DNA of 64,000 nt, from contig NC_088206.1 in NCBI RefSeq assembly GCF_037126465.1, positions 8,903,187-8,967,186 of the forward strand, read 5' to 3'. The position numbers and the translations under genes were made by a program. Origin of the DNA: Ornithodoros turicata. Taxonomy: Eukaryota; Arthropoda; Arachnida; Ixodida; Argasidae. The notes beneath the pieces are model-generated. The model saw only the letters and a list, made by a program, of their open reading frames with translations. It ran no database searches and had not been told where the DNA came from. This document shows, in pieces, positions 9,400 to 20,272 of the stretch. The first letter of the stretch is position 1, and every line of letters begins with the position of its first letter.

Positions 9400-12300
9400 A
9401 TGGTGCACCTACATAACCTTGCGCAGGAGATCGCGAGATTGCTCGCAGTATATACAGGCCAGAACAGAAACGTGCACAGACCCGCGGATTATAGACTATA
9501 GAGTACCAATTCCTCAACAAGAAACCGAGAACGTCGTATAATCTGTGGTGGACACCGATGACGACGACGACGATGGACCCCTGCTGCAACGTGCTACAGC
9601 GCTGGCTCGTCAGTTTTACCGGCGCCGTCCTAGCGAGTGTGGGCCACGACTATCCTGCCCGCTGGGACATTCCATCATCGCCGGTCAGGACTCGTATAGA
9701 GGAATACCATCTCCTCTACATTTGGTGACCCGGAATTCGTAAATGCAGCTGATCCACAATCGGCATTCCTTAACTGATTACTTCATAAACATGTTGCATT
9801 GATTGCATTGATTGAGCGATGAGCGCACCACCGTCTAGGCTGTGACTGTTTGTGGGTCCGATTAAATAAATAAACAAAGAGATACATAAACAAACAAATA
9901 AATACGCAGAAGTCTTATCATCATAAGATCTTGCCTTATGGTTCTTTCTTAAACACTCAGCCACAGGAGCGGTTTTTATTCCTCTCCTGAAGTATCCTAT
10001 ACTAAACTTACACTGAAGTACTTTTCGTGGGCCTGGATATAGTAGTCCTGGGTCTAACAAAAGCACGCCTATAAATTTATTTGTACGTCGTTGAAGTCTG
10101 ACCCAGTCACGTCGTCAGTACTTTCATAGAGAGCAAGGACTGGTACAAGATTGATTAACGACCACGGTGGTTGCCCTTGGTGTATGCCGTGATATTTTTA
10201 ATCATTTAATCATTTTTAATCAATTTTAATCCCATTGTGCGGAGCAGTACGCGCGCATACAACATTGAACATGTATTAGATTAGTGAACACTGGATTAAA
10301 TTGGATAGGATCGGAAGATAAAAAGAGGAAGATAAAATTGTTTCAGCTTCGACTTATTTGAAGCAAACTTGCAGAATCAGGAGAGACTCACGCGACAAGA
10401 AGGAAAAGACGAAACGGAAGTAATTGCAGTATTTCTTTCTAACTTGAACAGCAATTTTCTTTTCTTGAACCTCATTGCGAGTTTGTCTCCGTTAAATGGG
10501 CCCATGTAATCGTCTGGATAGAGGATAAATCCTTAAAATTGCTCCGCGCAGGAAAGGTATTCCCAATTGAGTACACATTTAAAAAAGCGGGACACCGTTC
10601 TTTATCGGATGCCCCTTTTCTTTTTGCACATTTTTTAAAAAATTCTTTCATTATACAAGCACAACGGGTACGCTTTTTTTCTGGGTAATCGTCTTTATGT
10701 GCAGCAAGGCACTGTTATGCATGCATAAGGACGCAATGTTTTTGTGCGTTGAATATTTGCGACCACCTTTGCGCGTAACTCTCTCTTTTTGTTAACAAGC
10801 ATGCGATTATACACTTTATTTTTTTAGGAATTTAAGAAATGTAGCCTATTAAGGAGACATAGAAGAAATGCCTGTTTGCCTCGACTTTCGGAAATCTCGC
10901 AAATCTTCTTCCAACGTGAAACAAATTGATCTCGAACGTGTGCCGCGACAAAAATGGCCTCCGCCGGTTCGTCGAGACCGCCGAGTTTTCACAGGCTGTT
11001 AACGACAGTAATGACAATGATATTTTTTTTTCCGACACAATGTCACGCTGTACTAAAATCAAATAAACACGCTGTTGAATGTACTTGTTTAAAAATATTG
11101 TGGTATCGGGGGGCCCCTCGATTTTTCTCAATATTTTTACTTGTACCACAACGCCTGCCGCCGAGGCTACACACTCGGTTTGCCGAAGAGAAGTGCAGTG
11201 AGTTTGGTGGGGAACTCACTAAATCGTTAAAAACACTTTCCGCCGAGGGTCACTAAAAGATGCCGTGTGACACCACACGAATGACACCAAGCGCGAGTGT
11301 CGCACTGCTGAACATTATAGCGTTGCGAAATGACGCGCCACAGAGACTGAGGTACAGCTGGTATTCTTTATTCTGTCACTCCAAGACAGCGTCACGGAAT
11401 GGAAGCAACAGAGCAGTCAGCATGAGAGAATCGCCGCGCAAAAAAAGAAAACTGAAATAAAAAAAAAAGAAATAAAAGAACGGAATCTGTCACGAACATT
11501 TGTACGCCGAGAGTTTTTCTCACACTGCTCGAGCAACTAGTGTTCGCTTTGTTGCTCTTCTGCACACGTGACATCCAAACTGACACATGCAGACGAGGCA
11601 TTTTTATGCAAAAAGAGCAACACTCCAAACACGTGCTACTCGCCTGTGGTCCGTAGCGAAGCATGACATATCCCTTCCTAGCTTCTCACATGTCGTATAG
11701 AAAGGGGCGAAAGAAAAGGACACTTGAAACAACCCAGCCTTGTTACGGTTTGTGCATGTCGTCCGGCTGGAAATATGAAATGGCAGTCGTTGCTTTCAGG
11801 GGGGACTGTGTATGTGCAACATGGTGCTTTGTGTTTTGTTGAGCGAAACGGAGCCAAAAAAGATAAAGGACCCAGGTCTGTTCGCATAATTCGCGCATAC
11901 AGGACAGTTCGCTTATAGTATTACCTTTCCGCTTACCGCTTAGTATCACCGCTTAGTAGTACCTTTCTGAACACTCTCCTATATAGGCATTCATGAAGTG
12001 TTGATTGCCGATCCCTCTCGAACTTGCGTAAAATATTTCCGGTTGAAATGGCTAAGCTGAGTCGTTATGCAACGAAGTTTCATTCGCAGTTTCGACAAAG
12101 GTGTCATACTTCTTTGTCTGGTTCTGGTCTTTGTAGGATTTCCGGATATTTAAGCTTATCCCGATGATTAGCTGCCCTCTGCAAAAAAAATCCCATATAT
12201 TTGCTCGAGATCCTTCTAGTGGAATTGGTATTGCCCTGTTTCTTTTTCTTTTTTTTTTTTTTAATATCTGTCCCGTCTCCGCGTTTTCTGTTGCCTTTTT

Positions 12301-12537
12301 CCATTTCCAATCGTATATTGGAAGGAGGAAAGACTAGCTATAAGCGCACTTGTGGTTTACGAAATTTTGCTCGGTAGTGCTTTCTGTAAGGGATTCCAGG
12401 CACGGTTTGCACATCGATTGCTTTGTAGCAGACATAGTTCGTGTTCTTGTTTGCTTAAAAAGTTACGAACGACGAAGATAGCGCTTTTTTCTTTTTTGTC
12501 TAACTGAAAAAGGAAACATCAGAAACTTTTCATTCTG
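9400..12537. other. No gene recognised (intronic)
   Basis: No protein domain or bounded element was recognised. An AAATAAATAAACA-type stretch after GTGGGTCCGATT near 9855-9905 could be the worn 3' tail of a CR1/L2-type LINE. Many short homopolymer and AT-rich tracts occur (11030, 11460, 12240). Confidence 0.35.
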
Positions 12538-12578
12538 TGTTAGCGCCCCGAAGGAACTGTGGCTATGAGCAACGTACA
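12538..12578 (-). mobile_element. SINE 3'-end fragment
   Basis: GTTAGCGCCCCGAAGGAACT followed by GTGGCTATGAGCAACGTACA is the reverse complement of the 3' end of the SINE seen in full at 37845-38115 and in longer form at 19283-19480. Only about 40 bases survive. Confidence 0.6.
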
Positions 12579-13223
12579 TCAAAAACTACCCGGGAAAATG
12601 TATTCGAGGAAAATGTATAGCGTATACATACACCCAAGATGCATTGTGCGGAAATTGTAACATCTGTCGTCATTTCCGGGTGCTTCGCGAAAACAATAAC
12701 GTATTTTCGAGGTTTCTGTATAGAAGTAGGGAACGTTGAACCTTAAATCCGTAACAAAGTCTGTCCATAAAAAGGTAACAGTCTTCATACATTGATAGTC
12801 CATTTACGTTAACGTGAGAATGCATAAAGAAAAATCAACCTCTATTCTAGACTTTTTGTCGTTATAGCGTAATCTTGCACTTGGTATACGATGCAAAGCC
12901 CAGCGGGATATCATGCATCTCCTTTCGCTCGGAGTGCAATTGCTTGTTCGATAAATAGCGTCTTTAAAAGCATAAGCTCGTTTCGTGTTAGGGGCTGCCC
13001 CTTTTAGGGTTGCGGTGAATGAGGGGAAACAGTCTTTGCGATGGCTTTCATGAATATGATTTACTAATCAGTCATCATTAGCGATGGACTGGAGTAGCGT
13101 TCGTCGAACAGAAATAAGGAACTTGAATACATAGCTCCAATAGAAAAGACATATTCTTTGGCTATGACTCTATAAATGGATTCCCGTATTGTCCGCCATT
13201 GAGACGCCCCTGTCATCTGTTTC
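12579..13223. other. No gene recognised (intronic)
   Basis: Nothing recognisable was found in this stretch on either strand. Confidence 0.35.
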
Positions 13224-13476
13224 TACACTCTTAGAAATGAACTTCACCGCATAGCACGCTCCTAGCCAACCATTATCTCGAATGATATCGTTATCTGCCC
13301 TGATTTGCTGAAAACAGGAGGCGTACGCCATTTTTGTGACAATTATGAATAGCATAAGTGTCACAAAAAAGGCGTACGCCTACCGTTTTCAACAAATCAG
13401 GGCACATAGCGACATCACTCGAGTTGATGGTTGGCTAGGAGCGTGCTTTGCGGTGACGTTCATTTTTAAGAGTGTA
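13224..13476. mobile_element. Palindromic MITE, family M copy B, TA duplication
   Basis: The ends are TACACTCTTAGAAATGAACT and the near complement at the right (TTTTTAAGAGTGTA). The arms run through AGCACGCTCCTAGCCAACCA, a GATATCGTTATCTGCCCTGA block and AGGCGTACGCC to a centre of TTTTGTGACAATTATGAAT. Copy C lies only 126 bases downstream in the same orientation. Confidence 0.88.
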
Positions 13477-13602
13477 GTCCTACTAAATGATGTAGCGTGT
13501 GTTTAGTAGCGTGTGTAGCGCATAATGTAGCGCCAGTATAGCACATGGCGGTTCGAAGACGCCCTCTTCGTTTTCTTTGCTTAGTACAGCTGAGGGCTAT
13601 AC

Positions 13603-13854
13603 TACACTCTTAAAAATGACCTTCACTGCATAGCACGCTCCTAGCCAACCATCATCTCGAATGATATCGTTATCTGCCCTGATTTGTTGAAAACGGGAGG
13701 CGTGTGCCTTTTTTGTGACAATTATGAACAGCATAAGTGTCACAAAAAGGCGTACGCCTCCCGTTTTCAACAAATCAGGGTAGATAACGATATCATTGGA
13801 GATTATGGTTGGCTAGGAGCGTGCTATGCGGTGAAGTTCATTTTTAAGAGTGTA
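13603..13854. mobile_element. Palindromic MITE, family M copy C, TA duplication
   Basis: The structure is that of copy B: TACACTCTTAAAAATGA at the left, TTTTTAAGAGTGTA at the right, and near-identical arms. The two arms are still close to perfect complements, suggesting relatively recent insertion or arm-to-arm conversion. The centre is GTGACAATTATGAACAGC, the reverse complement of the centre of copy D. Confidence 0.88.
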
Positions 13855-13939
13855 TATGTGTCCAGACATCGGTAATGTCACGCGTCTTGTTTATGTCACG
13901 CATCCACGGCTGCGGGACATTCTCGGGATATTCTCGGCG

Positions 13940-14790
13940 CTGAAGTACATGGCGGCTCACCGGACGCAAACGCGGGGTTCTCTTTACTGACTCCCGATCT
14001 GCCATCCACCAGACTCAAACAAACAGACCACCAATGACGCCATGCGAAGGAAAATTACCAACGCATACGGTAAACTCAGGCGAGACGGACATCAGGTATC
14101 CATCCAGTGGATTCCTAGCCGCTGCGAGATCCATGGAAACGAGAAGGCAGACGGGGCAGCGAAAGAAACTCAGTCCCTGACATGCCGGGAAACCATACCA
14201 CTGACCAAAGACGACATCAAAAGGGCAGCAAAGCGAACGGCAGATGTGGAGATGAAGAAGCTCCTGGCAAATCTACACTGGAGACACCCCAGGCTTGTCG
14301 CCCTCGATGGTCCATATAAGTACACAGGCTGTAGATACATGAGCCGAACTGACACATCACTCATTCGTCCACTCCGACTTGGTACGGCTTTCAGAAGAGC
14401 TTAGAGGTATAAGCTAAGCATGACCGACGACCCTACATGTAGACAATGCCACCCAAGGGAAGGCGACGTCAATCTACCACTGCACTGCACGAAATATGAG
14501 TACGAGAGAAAGGTAATCGAAATACGGACAGCCGATCACTTATACCATTGCGAAGGTTGTAAGTGCATGGTCTACGGACGACCAATGCCGCAAAGCGGCA
14601 GGCTACCTGCTAAAAATCCCTCGAGGACGCAAACCTGCGGGACCTGTGACTTGTGTGCTTGTGAGCATCTTCATTTTCCTGTGTTTGTGTGATTTTGTTT
14701 TTTTTTTGTCCGGGTGAATTTTTTGAAGAGTATAGCAAGCCAAATATTGGCTGACCTCTCAACACTTAAAGAGAAGAAGAAGAAGGCGAT
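13940..14790 (+). mobile_element. RNase H-bearing LINE, 3' end relic
   Basis: An RNase H segment begins at 13983 with FTDSRSAIHQT (first visible aspartate). After a frameshift it continues at 14042-14404 with VSIQWIPSRCEIHGNEKADG, which carries the terminal H..GNE.AD signature. The frame then runs into RPLRLGTAF and, past a stop, TCRQCHPREG...LPLHCTKYEYER, the Cys/His-rich tail found at the C-terminus of these polyproteins. The 3' UTR contains TATAGCAAGCCAAATATTGG and ends in a GAA-repeat tail near 14775-14787. A similar UTR word occurs at 37065. RT and endonuclease are missing, as in a 5'-truncated insertion. Confidence 0.85.
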
Positions 14791-15205
14791 CTTCCTCTGT
14801 AAGGTGACATCGCGCAGCTGGCAGTGTTAGTACTATATTGTTTTTTTTATAATAATAATAATTTATTTTTCATCACATTTTTTACAAGACGATTTTTTAC
14901 AAGTTGCTGCGGGTCATAGCGATGGATAGTTATGAGTTAGAAGAGGCGCGCGAAACATATTCCGTCGTGTCATGTTCCAGCCTTTCCTAGATAGAGTATA
15001 GTACATGCAGTTAATGTTGTAGTACAGCTTGGGAGAATAGTTCACCGAACACGGCACTAGCGTATTTCTTCAGGATCGGCCCCTCGCGGGATATGCGGAA
15101 GAGATTGAATAAGAAACGGGTGACCCGCTACTCCATCCATCTCTCACTATCTGTGTCTGCTCGTGTTTGCTGCTAGGGTGTAAATGTGACACCCGGGTGT
15201 TCCGT
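14791..15205. other. No gene recognised
   Basis: AT-rich tracts (14840-14895) and otherwise featureless sequence. Confidence 0.35.
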
Positions 15206-15231
15206 AAACTTTTGTCCCAAGCCGTACATGC
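15206..15231. mobile_element. Solo MITE end
   Basis: GTGTTCCGTAAACTTTTGTC followed by CCAAGCCGTACA closely resembles the right terminus of the complete foldback element at 47946-48187 (GTGTTCCATAAACTTTTGTC). Only this end is recognisable here. Confidence 0.45.
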
Positions 15232-15539
15232 AGACACATTGTGACCGAATCATTTACAGGTTCTTCATTTCAAATTCTACAATATACACCAAATCAGTAC
15301 CCCATATGTGGGACTGCTAGGACGAGCTTGCAATGCAGTCCCAAATCTTGAAGGTGGTTATTGACAGCGTTGTTGATAATCCTTCAATAGTTTGATCTTA
15401 AAGTATGAAGCATTCTTTTTTTTTTTTTGTAGTATAGTAACAGTACAGCATGAAGGCATTTTCTGGGCAGTTCACCATACACTGCAGACACGCTGCAGGA
15501 AATAAATAAATAAATAAAGATGTATATTATATATATACA

Positions 15540-15638
15540 TGTTTGTAAGTGTTCAAACGTCTACATTCCAGTACTGGACAGCTGTTTCGAAACTGCTGTC
15601 CAGTACTGGCATGGCGACATTCGAACACTTACAAACAT
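15540..15638. repeat. Near-perfect inverted repeat
   Basis: Arms of about 43 bases (15540-15582 and 15595-15638) pair around a 12-base loop. They share TGTTTGTAAGTGTT at the outside and CCAGTACTGGACAGC at the inside. AT-rich simple repeats flank both sides (15500-15539 and 15679-15697). It may be a small foldback element or part of a Penelope-like terminal repeat. Confidence 0.6.
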
Positions 15639-15814
15639 ATGCTATACGTGCAGCCAAAGAGCTCCAGCTAATTTCCCCTTATATATATATATATATAGAT
15701 TAGAAGCTTAGGAGGGCGGTTGACCACGAGAATGAAATAAGCAGGAAAAATCAGAAGACTACAAAGAGCTTACAGGAAAACACAAAGGGGAGTTTATTAA
15801 CACATATGGGGATA

Positions 15815-15857
15815 GGGGACGACGTTTCGGCAGTCAGCGCTGCCTTCGACGGGACTT
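15815..15857 (-). ncRNA. Degenerate hammerhead-like motif
   Basis: On the minus strand the order is CCGTCGA, A, GGCAG, CGCTGA, CTGCC, GAAAC. The GGCAG/CTGCC pair (15840-15844 with 15829-15833) forms a helix II directly followed by GAAA (15825-15828). The first core strand, CCGTCGA, differs from the hammerhead consensus CUGANGA at key positions, so activity is unlikely. Such motifs occur in the terminal repeats of Penelope-like elements. Confidence 0.4.
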
Positions 15858-15927
15858 ATATATATATATACATACATACACACACACAACACACATATAT
15901 ATTTCTTTAGAAGTTGATCGTGTAGTG

Positions 15928-15980
15928 CCTGCGGAGTGCAGCTGTTTCGTCCTACTTGAGACTCGTCAGTCCGTCGCAGG
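15928..15980 (-). ncRNA. Candidate hammerhead ribozyme
   Basis: On the minus strand the sequence reads CCTGCG (15980-15975), a short linker, CTGACGA (15969-15963), GTCTCAAGTAGGAC as helix II with loop, GAAA (15948-15945), CAGCTGCACTC, then CGCAGG (15933-15928). The outer CCTGCG/CGCAGG pair closes helix I. Helix II pairs G-C, U-A, C-G and U-G. Both invariant core strands (CUGANGA and GAAA) are intact. Helix III is short and I cannot place the cleavage triplet with certainty. Hammerheads of this layout accompany Penelope-like retroelements and retrozymes in animals. A degenerate motif in the same orientation lies about 115 bases away. Confidence 0.6.
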
Positions 15981-16029
15981 GAAGTGACACATTACATCTT
16001 GCCAAATACATCAGTCTCTGAAATCAATC

Positions 16030-16575
16030 CTCCACTACTTGCAACCCGTCGTAAAATGCACCGCCTGAAGTTCTTCTTTCAGTTGCTAATTAATTGTTTC
16101 AAACTTGACGGAAAGGCCTATGTCCTATTCAGTGGCTTATCTCCATCCCGTACTCGACACCAGTGTCATGTCGTTGTCCCACGGTCACATACTGACGGCC
16201 CACAGGTCTTCTTTCATCGCTACAACATCGACTGAATGGAATGGACTGCCGCATAATGTTGCTGATTACAAAACCGTTGCGGAGTTTGTTCAACAAATTC
16301 TTGCGTGTACTCCATGGGATTTGCATTCTATGCGTTCGTTTGTTTGATGTTCTCTTTGTTACCTTGTCTTATGTTGATGTTGTTGATAGTAAAACCGTTA
16401 CGAAATTTGTTGAACAGAGTTTGAAAGGAAGTTTGCTGAACAAATTGTTGCATGTACTCCATAGGATTTGCATTCTATGCGTTCGTTTGTGTATTGCTCT
16501 CACCTTATTATTTTGTCTTGTGTTTGTAAAAGCCTGACCCACTACACATGCCTTGGCCGCCAAAAAGTGGTCGCA
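16030..16575 (+). mobile_element. CR1/L2-type LINE 3' end relic
   Basis: The C-terminal part of a LINE polyprotein is readable in two frames. RRKMHRLKFFFQLLINCFKL lies near 16052-16111. After a frameshift, STEWNGLPHNVADYKTVAEF follows near 16231-16290, matching the F..R....WN.LP tail of CR1/L2-type reverse transcriptases. The 3' UTR contains a near duplication: 16270-16347 is repeated at 16391-16490, sharing TTTGCATTCTATGCGTTCGT. The element ends in a TACA-repeat tail. 5'-truncated and inactive. Confidence 0.75.
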
Positions 16576-16641
16576 CTATGTATACATACATACATACATG
16601 CATACATACATGCATACATACATACATATATACATACATTA
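16576..16641 (+). repeat. TACA microsatellite at LINE tail
   Basis: Repeated TACA/TGCA units directly follow the LINE 3' UTR, consistent with an expanded 3' tail of that element. Confidence 0.8.
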
Positions 16642-17044
16642 CATAGAGGATAACATAAAGACGGCACACGCGCCACCTGTGCTGTTAATATAATAATTTC
16701 AAGTAGATTTATACATAAAGTGAGTCATCTCATACATTACTTGCATTCATCGCGTATTCACTGCTATACGTCTGCGTCCAAGCAACATGAAGCGATCACA
16801 TTCTGACTTTCAAGGAGTTCTCTCCGGCCCGGGATTTAGTTGAGATTGCGGAGGAGGCTGTACGCGTTACATGAGAGAGGGTGATGGAGCTATCCATATG
16901 GTGTCACAACGTCCATGTAGCAGTGTCGAAATCTCGGTCTAGCGCTCTCCATTGACTTATCTCCTCATGGGACAGAATTAGCGCGCCATCGAATGCATTT
17001 ATCAGGGTTCGCTAATCTGTCTTCCACGCCAAACGCAGAGGGGA

Positions 17045-17700
17045 AACATTGAAACGTGCCCACCCAGGGGAATGCCACGGGTGTCACTTGGAAGCGACCA
17101 GGGACGGTTTCTAGTGCCTTACTGTGTTGCCGTGTTTATTTCACTCTAGCGCCTTCAAGTTTCTTTTCAACCCGTGGCTCTGCAGCAATGGCGCCGGGAC
17201 AACACGGCTCAATCTCTCATGTATTCGGTAGACCCAAATTTGTCGTTTTCTTTCCCTGCCCGTTTATTACGCCATTTTACCTCCCTCCTGCGTAGACTCC
17301 GGCTCAATGTGGCTTTCACCCCGCAATTCAAGTGCATGATCAGATGCTGTGACACGGGCCTCTGTTCCACCTGCGGTGGCGTGGCGACCGCCCAGCACAT
17401 TCTTATGGAATGTTCACTCTACTGCCCGCAAAGGCGGATACTGTGTGATGAGATTGCCCGTATCAGCAAGAGGCCGCTCACCTTAGCTGCATTCATTGGC
17501 CCCTATGAAGATCCTGTGCTCCATCGTCGGGTTCTTCACCTGTTCATGGACTTCCTGTCGTCCACTGGATTGCTCCAGACGCCTTTAGTTCTTTCTTGTG
17601 TTTGCATCCTTCCTCCATCCTCTTCACATAATGTTCCATGTGCAATGGGGTAGGGTACATCACCACCGTGGTGAAACACCCCATCTCATCATCATCATTT
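17045..17700 (+). mobile_element. RNase H-type LINE 3' end relic (Cys/His tail)
   Basis: A first frame, 17056-17200, reads QGNATGV through TLAPSSFFSTRG. It continues after a frameshift with VALQQWRRDN, then LLRRLRLNVAFTP, then CSTCGGVATAQHILMECSLY, a C-x2-C...H...C zinc-knuckle-like tail, and ends at about 17650. The short UTR ends with a CATCATCATC/TTATTGTTG stretch near 17685-17715. Only the C-terminus of the element remains. Confidence 0.8.
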
Positions 17701-17805
17701 ATTATTGTTGTTGTTATTTTCGGCTGTGTGTAGTCAACAGGTCTGTAAATATTCCCCTGCAGAAGTATCTGAATTACAATTACATTTACTCCGAAAACGA
17801 ATTAT

Positions 17806-17882
17806 TGTTTGTTTGTTTGTTTGTTTGTAAGGAAAAAAAAAACGAAGATAAATTTAACTCGTCTCCCGACTTGTTCCGCCAC
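17806..17882 (+). repeat. Dispersed repeat, inverted partner at 34250-34323
   Basis: A GTTT microsatellite is followed by GTAAGGAAAAAAAAAACG and AACTCGTCTCCCGACTTGTT. The same order occurs as the reverse complement at 34250-34323. The two copies are 16.4 kb apart in opposite orientation within the inferred intron. Confidence 0.65.
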
Positions 17883-18239
17883 TCCTAACATAAATTCTCA
17901 CCCAAGCAAGCGAATTTCTTCGACAGGAACCGATTAACTGCCCAACATACGAGTACACCGGGGTGTGCGCTTCATTTACTATGCGTACTAATTCAATAGG
18001 TAGCAATCTACGCATTCGTAACGGAGCAAGAAAAATAAGGGCAGGTCAGTTGCTGTGGTCAGTTGTGTGCTCAGGGAAATAAATACTCTCTCTAGGCATC
18101 TGCGAGTGACGAAGCAAGGCCTGTCGAGGAACAGAAGAATGCTGTGCCGAGTATCACATCTTTTCGGATCTCTTTCTCGAACGTATTCTTCGTGCCGCTA
18201 TCTTTAAATACTATTTCCGCTTACTTTCGGTGATACTAA

Positions 18240-18690
18240 CAAGGCTATGCATAGGACATACATCCAAACATCACTCATGGGTTTTTACTTCGAGGAGAGG
18301 AGCCGCCTCAGTGCGAGCACTGTGGTGAACTTCTCTCCGTTATACACATACTCATTTCATGTCCTCATGTCCTCATGTCACATGGGTCATGTGAGGCCCA
18401 TCGTCAACATCACTTTAGACAGTTTTATTCACATTATTTACATCTTCATCCAGCTCTATTGCTTGGTGATGAGGCGATCATCCCCTCTAGCAGAGTTTTT
18501 AACTTCTTCACAGATATTGGAATTTCAAACGTTCTGTAGTTTTAGATTGACAGTTTTAGACATCTTCATATTTTCTTTCACTATAGTTATATTTAGTTTT
18601 AACTAGTCCACTAGCAATGTTTTCGCGCATAATGACCTTTGTTGTCGATGCGCAAAAAAATAAAATAAAATAAATAATAATGATAATAAT
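18240..18690 (+). mobile_element. LINE 3' end relic with Cys/His tail
   Basis: The words RLCIGHT and GEEPPQCEHCGELLSVIHIL, then ISCPH, can be read across frames between 18246 and 18370. This C-x2-C...H...C pattern is the C-terminal tail of RNase H-type LINE polyproteins. The UTR runs to AATGACCTTTGTTGTCGATG (about 18630) and ends in an AAATAAAATAAATAAT tail. Its last bases are the same as the tiny insertion at 33661-33713. Confidence 0.75.
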
Positions 18691-18862
18691 AAAAACACGA
18701 ATCATCATCATTATTACCGGTTACGATCCCTCTTACCTTCGAACGAGAACCTTTTCCGCCCAATTTGAAACAATTCTCTCCTTTCGCACTTCCTTTCGCA
18801 AGCACGAAAAGCCCTCCTTTGGATATAGATGGGTAGAAATCCAGCGAACCGGTAGAGATGTA

Positions 18863-18952
18863 GGAAGGGAGTTGCCTCAGGACAGAAGCCGCCGATATTT
18901 TGAAATCCTGTTCGAAATATCGGCGGCATCTGTCCTGAGGCAACTCCCTTCC
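18863..18952. repeat. Near-perfect 38-bp-arm hairpin
   Basis: GGAAGGGAGTTGCCTCAGGA at the left is complemented by TCCTGAGGCAACTCCCTTCC at the right. Inner blocks GCCGCCGATATTT and AAATATCGGCGGC extend the arms, leaving a loop of about 14 bases. A direct repeat CCCTCCTTTGGATA flanks it on both sides (about 18808 and 18952), so a larger repeat is involved. Confidence 0.7.
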
Positions 18953-19282
18953 CTCCTTTGGATAGGTTGCCGATGGGTTACCTTCCGTTCTAACTTTGGC
19001 TTCCGTCAGCATGCTATCGGTTTTGTTGTTTTCTGATAGGACCTTGTAGGCTTTTTATTGGCTCAAGCTGGATTGCCGTCTTATCTGCCGTTCCGTATGG
19101 TGTTCATGTTGCCATGCTTGGCAGCCTACACCGCGAGCTTATCACTAATGCGTCAATACGTGTCAAGGTCAGCGAAAACGAAACAGATCTCTCTTTCTCA
19201 TGTCAATAAGCGCCCAGGGTGCAACGTGTGCGCAGGCAACACTGGTATTTCTTAAAATTGTCTACTCAATCGTCCGTTCTTC

Positions 19283-19480
19283 GTGTTAGCGCCGCGAGGC
19301 AACTGTGGCTGTGAGCAGCGTACAGACATGGACAGATTGAGAGAGGACAGCGCCGGAAGGAGTGGGGGCAGGAGGTTTAGTATACGTCCTGGGCCGACTT
19401 CAGCGGAACTGTGCCGACATTCGTGTGGAAAAGTTTGCTAGAAAACAAAGGAAAAACGCTAGACGGCACAGCCGGCGCTG
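19283..19480 (-). mobile_element. tRNA-derived SINE, 5'-truncated copy
   Basis: On the minus strand the order is CGGCTGTGCCGTCTAGCG, ACGAATGTCGGCACAGTTCC, GAAGTCGGCCCAGGACG, GTACGCTGCTCACAGCCACA, GCGGCGCTAACACGAAG. These are the body and 3' end of the SINE at 37845-38115. The tRNA-like head is absent. Confidence 0.75.
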
Positions 19481-20272
19481 CCAGTTTTCTCGATTCGCGT
19501 AATTCGCACAAATTAAGGGCGCGAGCAATAAAAGGGTTTTTATAGTATTCAGCTTCCACGAAAGTGTTAGTATACCATCGGCCAGATCGGCCGAGAGAAA
19601 ACTGGAGAGATGGTGAGATGATTTTCTGCACCACAACGACCAGCGGAATCGGCCATTAATTTAATATGCACACGCATTCGCATGGTGGACTACGTTTCAT
19701 GCAGTTCATGCACGCTTCACGCGCGCGCTCACGCTTCATGCTTCAGTTGCAACATGAAGACATAGGCACGAAGCAGAGTGAACCAATGGAAATAGTGCAT
19801 TAGTCCATTTCTTTCTCTACCCGATGAAGCGTGGTCCGTCACGCGAAAGTTTGTACATATTAAAAAGCTTCAATGCCATTGTTTGAGTGTTCTAGATATG
19901 GTTTTGTAGTTAGACTCTGTACTCTGGCTATCAGACGCGCTGTTGGAAGCACTCAGGTTTCATTCCGTTAGAAGTACAAGCCGCGTTCAAAACTGTCACT
20001 AGCTAAATAATTTTTGATGAAGATTTTTGAGTTCCTAAGGAAGGCAACGAGAGAAGCGGAAGGAAAGTCGCCTTTAAAGGAGCATGGAAGTGACATTCAA
20101 CATGGCTCGATACCCTGCCTCATCTGTGAAGCTGTCGACCAGGAGTGACCATGCAAAGTAGTTTCGCTATGCGGTGTATTGTCACTGCGACATGGAATTT
20201 CCAAAAACAGTCTGAGAAAGCAGCCGCGGCCGACAGACACGAGCCTCGCGTGACGTAGAAACGGCTCTGGGC

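Noticed and set aside
10560..10620. GGGACACCG/CGGATGCCCC as ends of a foldback element
   Set aside because: The similarity is too short and the arms do not extend.
20074..20272. Another complete TTAAAGGAG-type element
   Set aside because: Only the left end resembles the family. No right end or shared body was found, so it is mentioned only beside the 20273 MITE.
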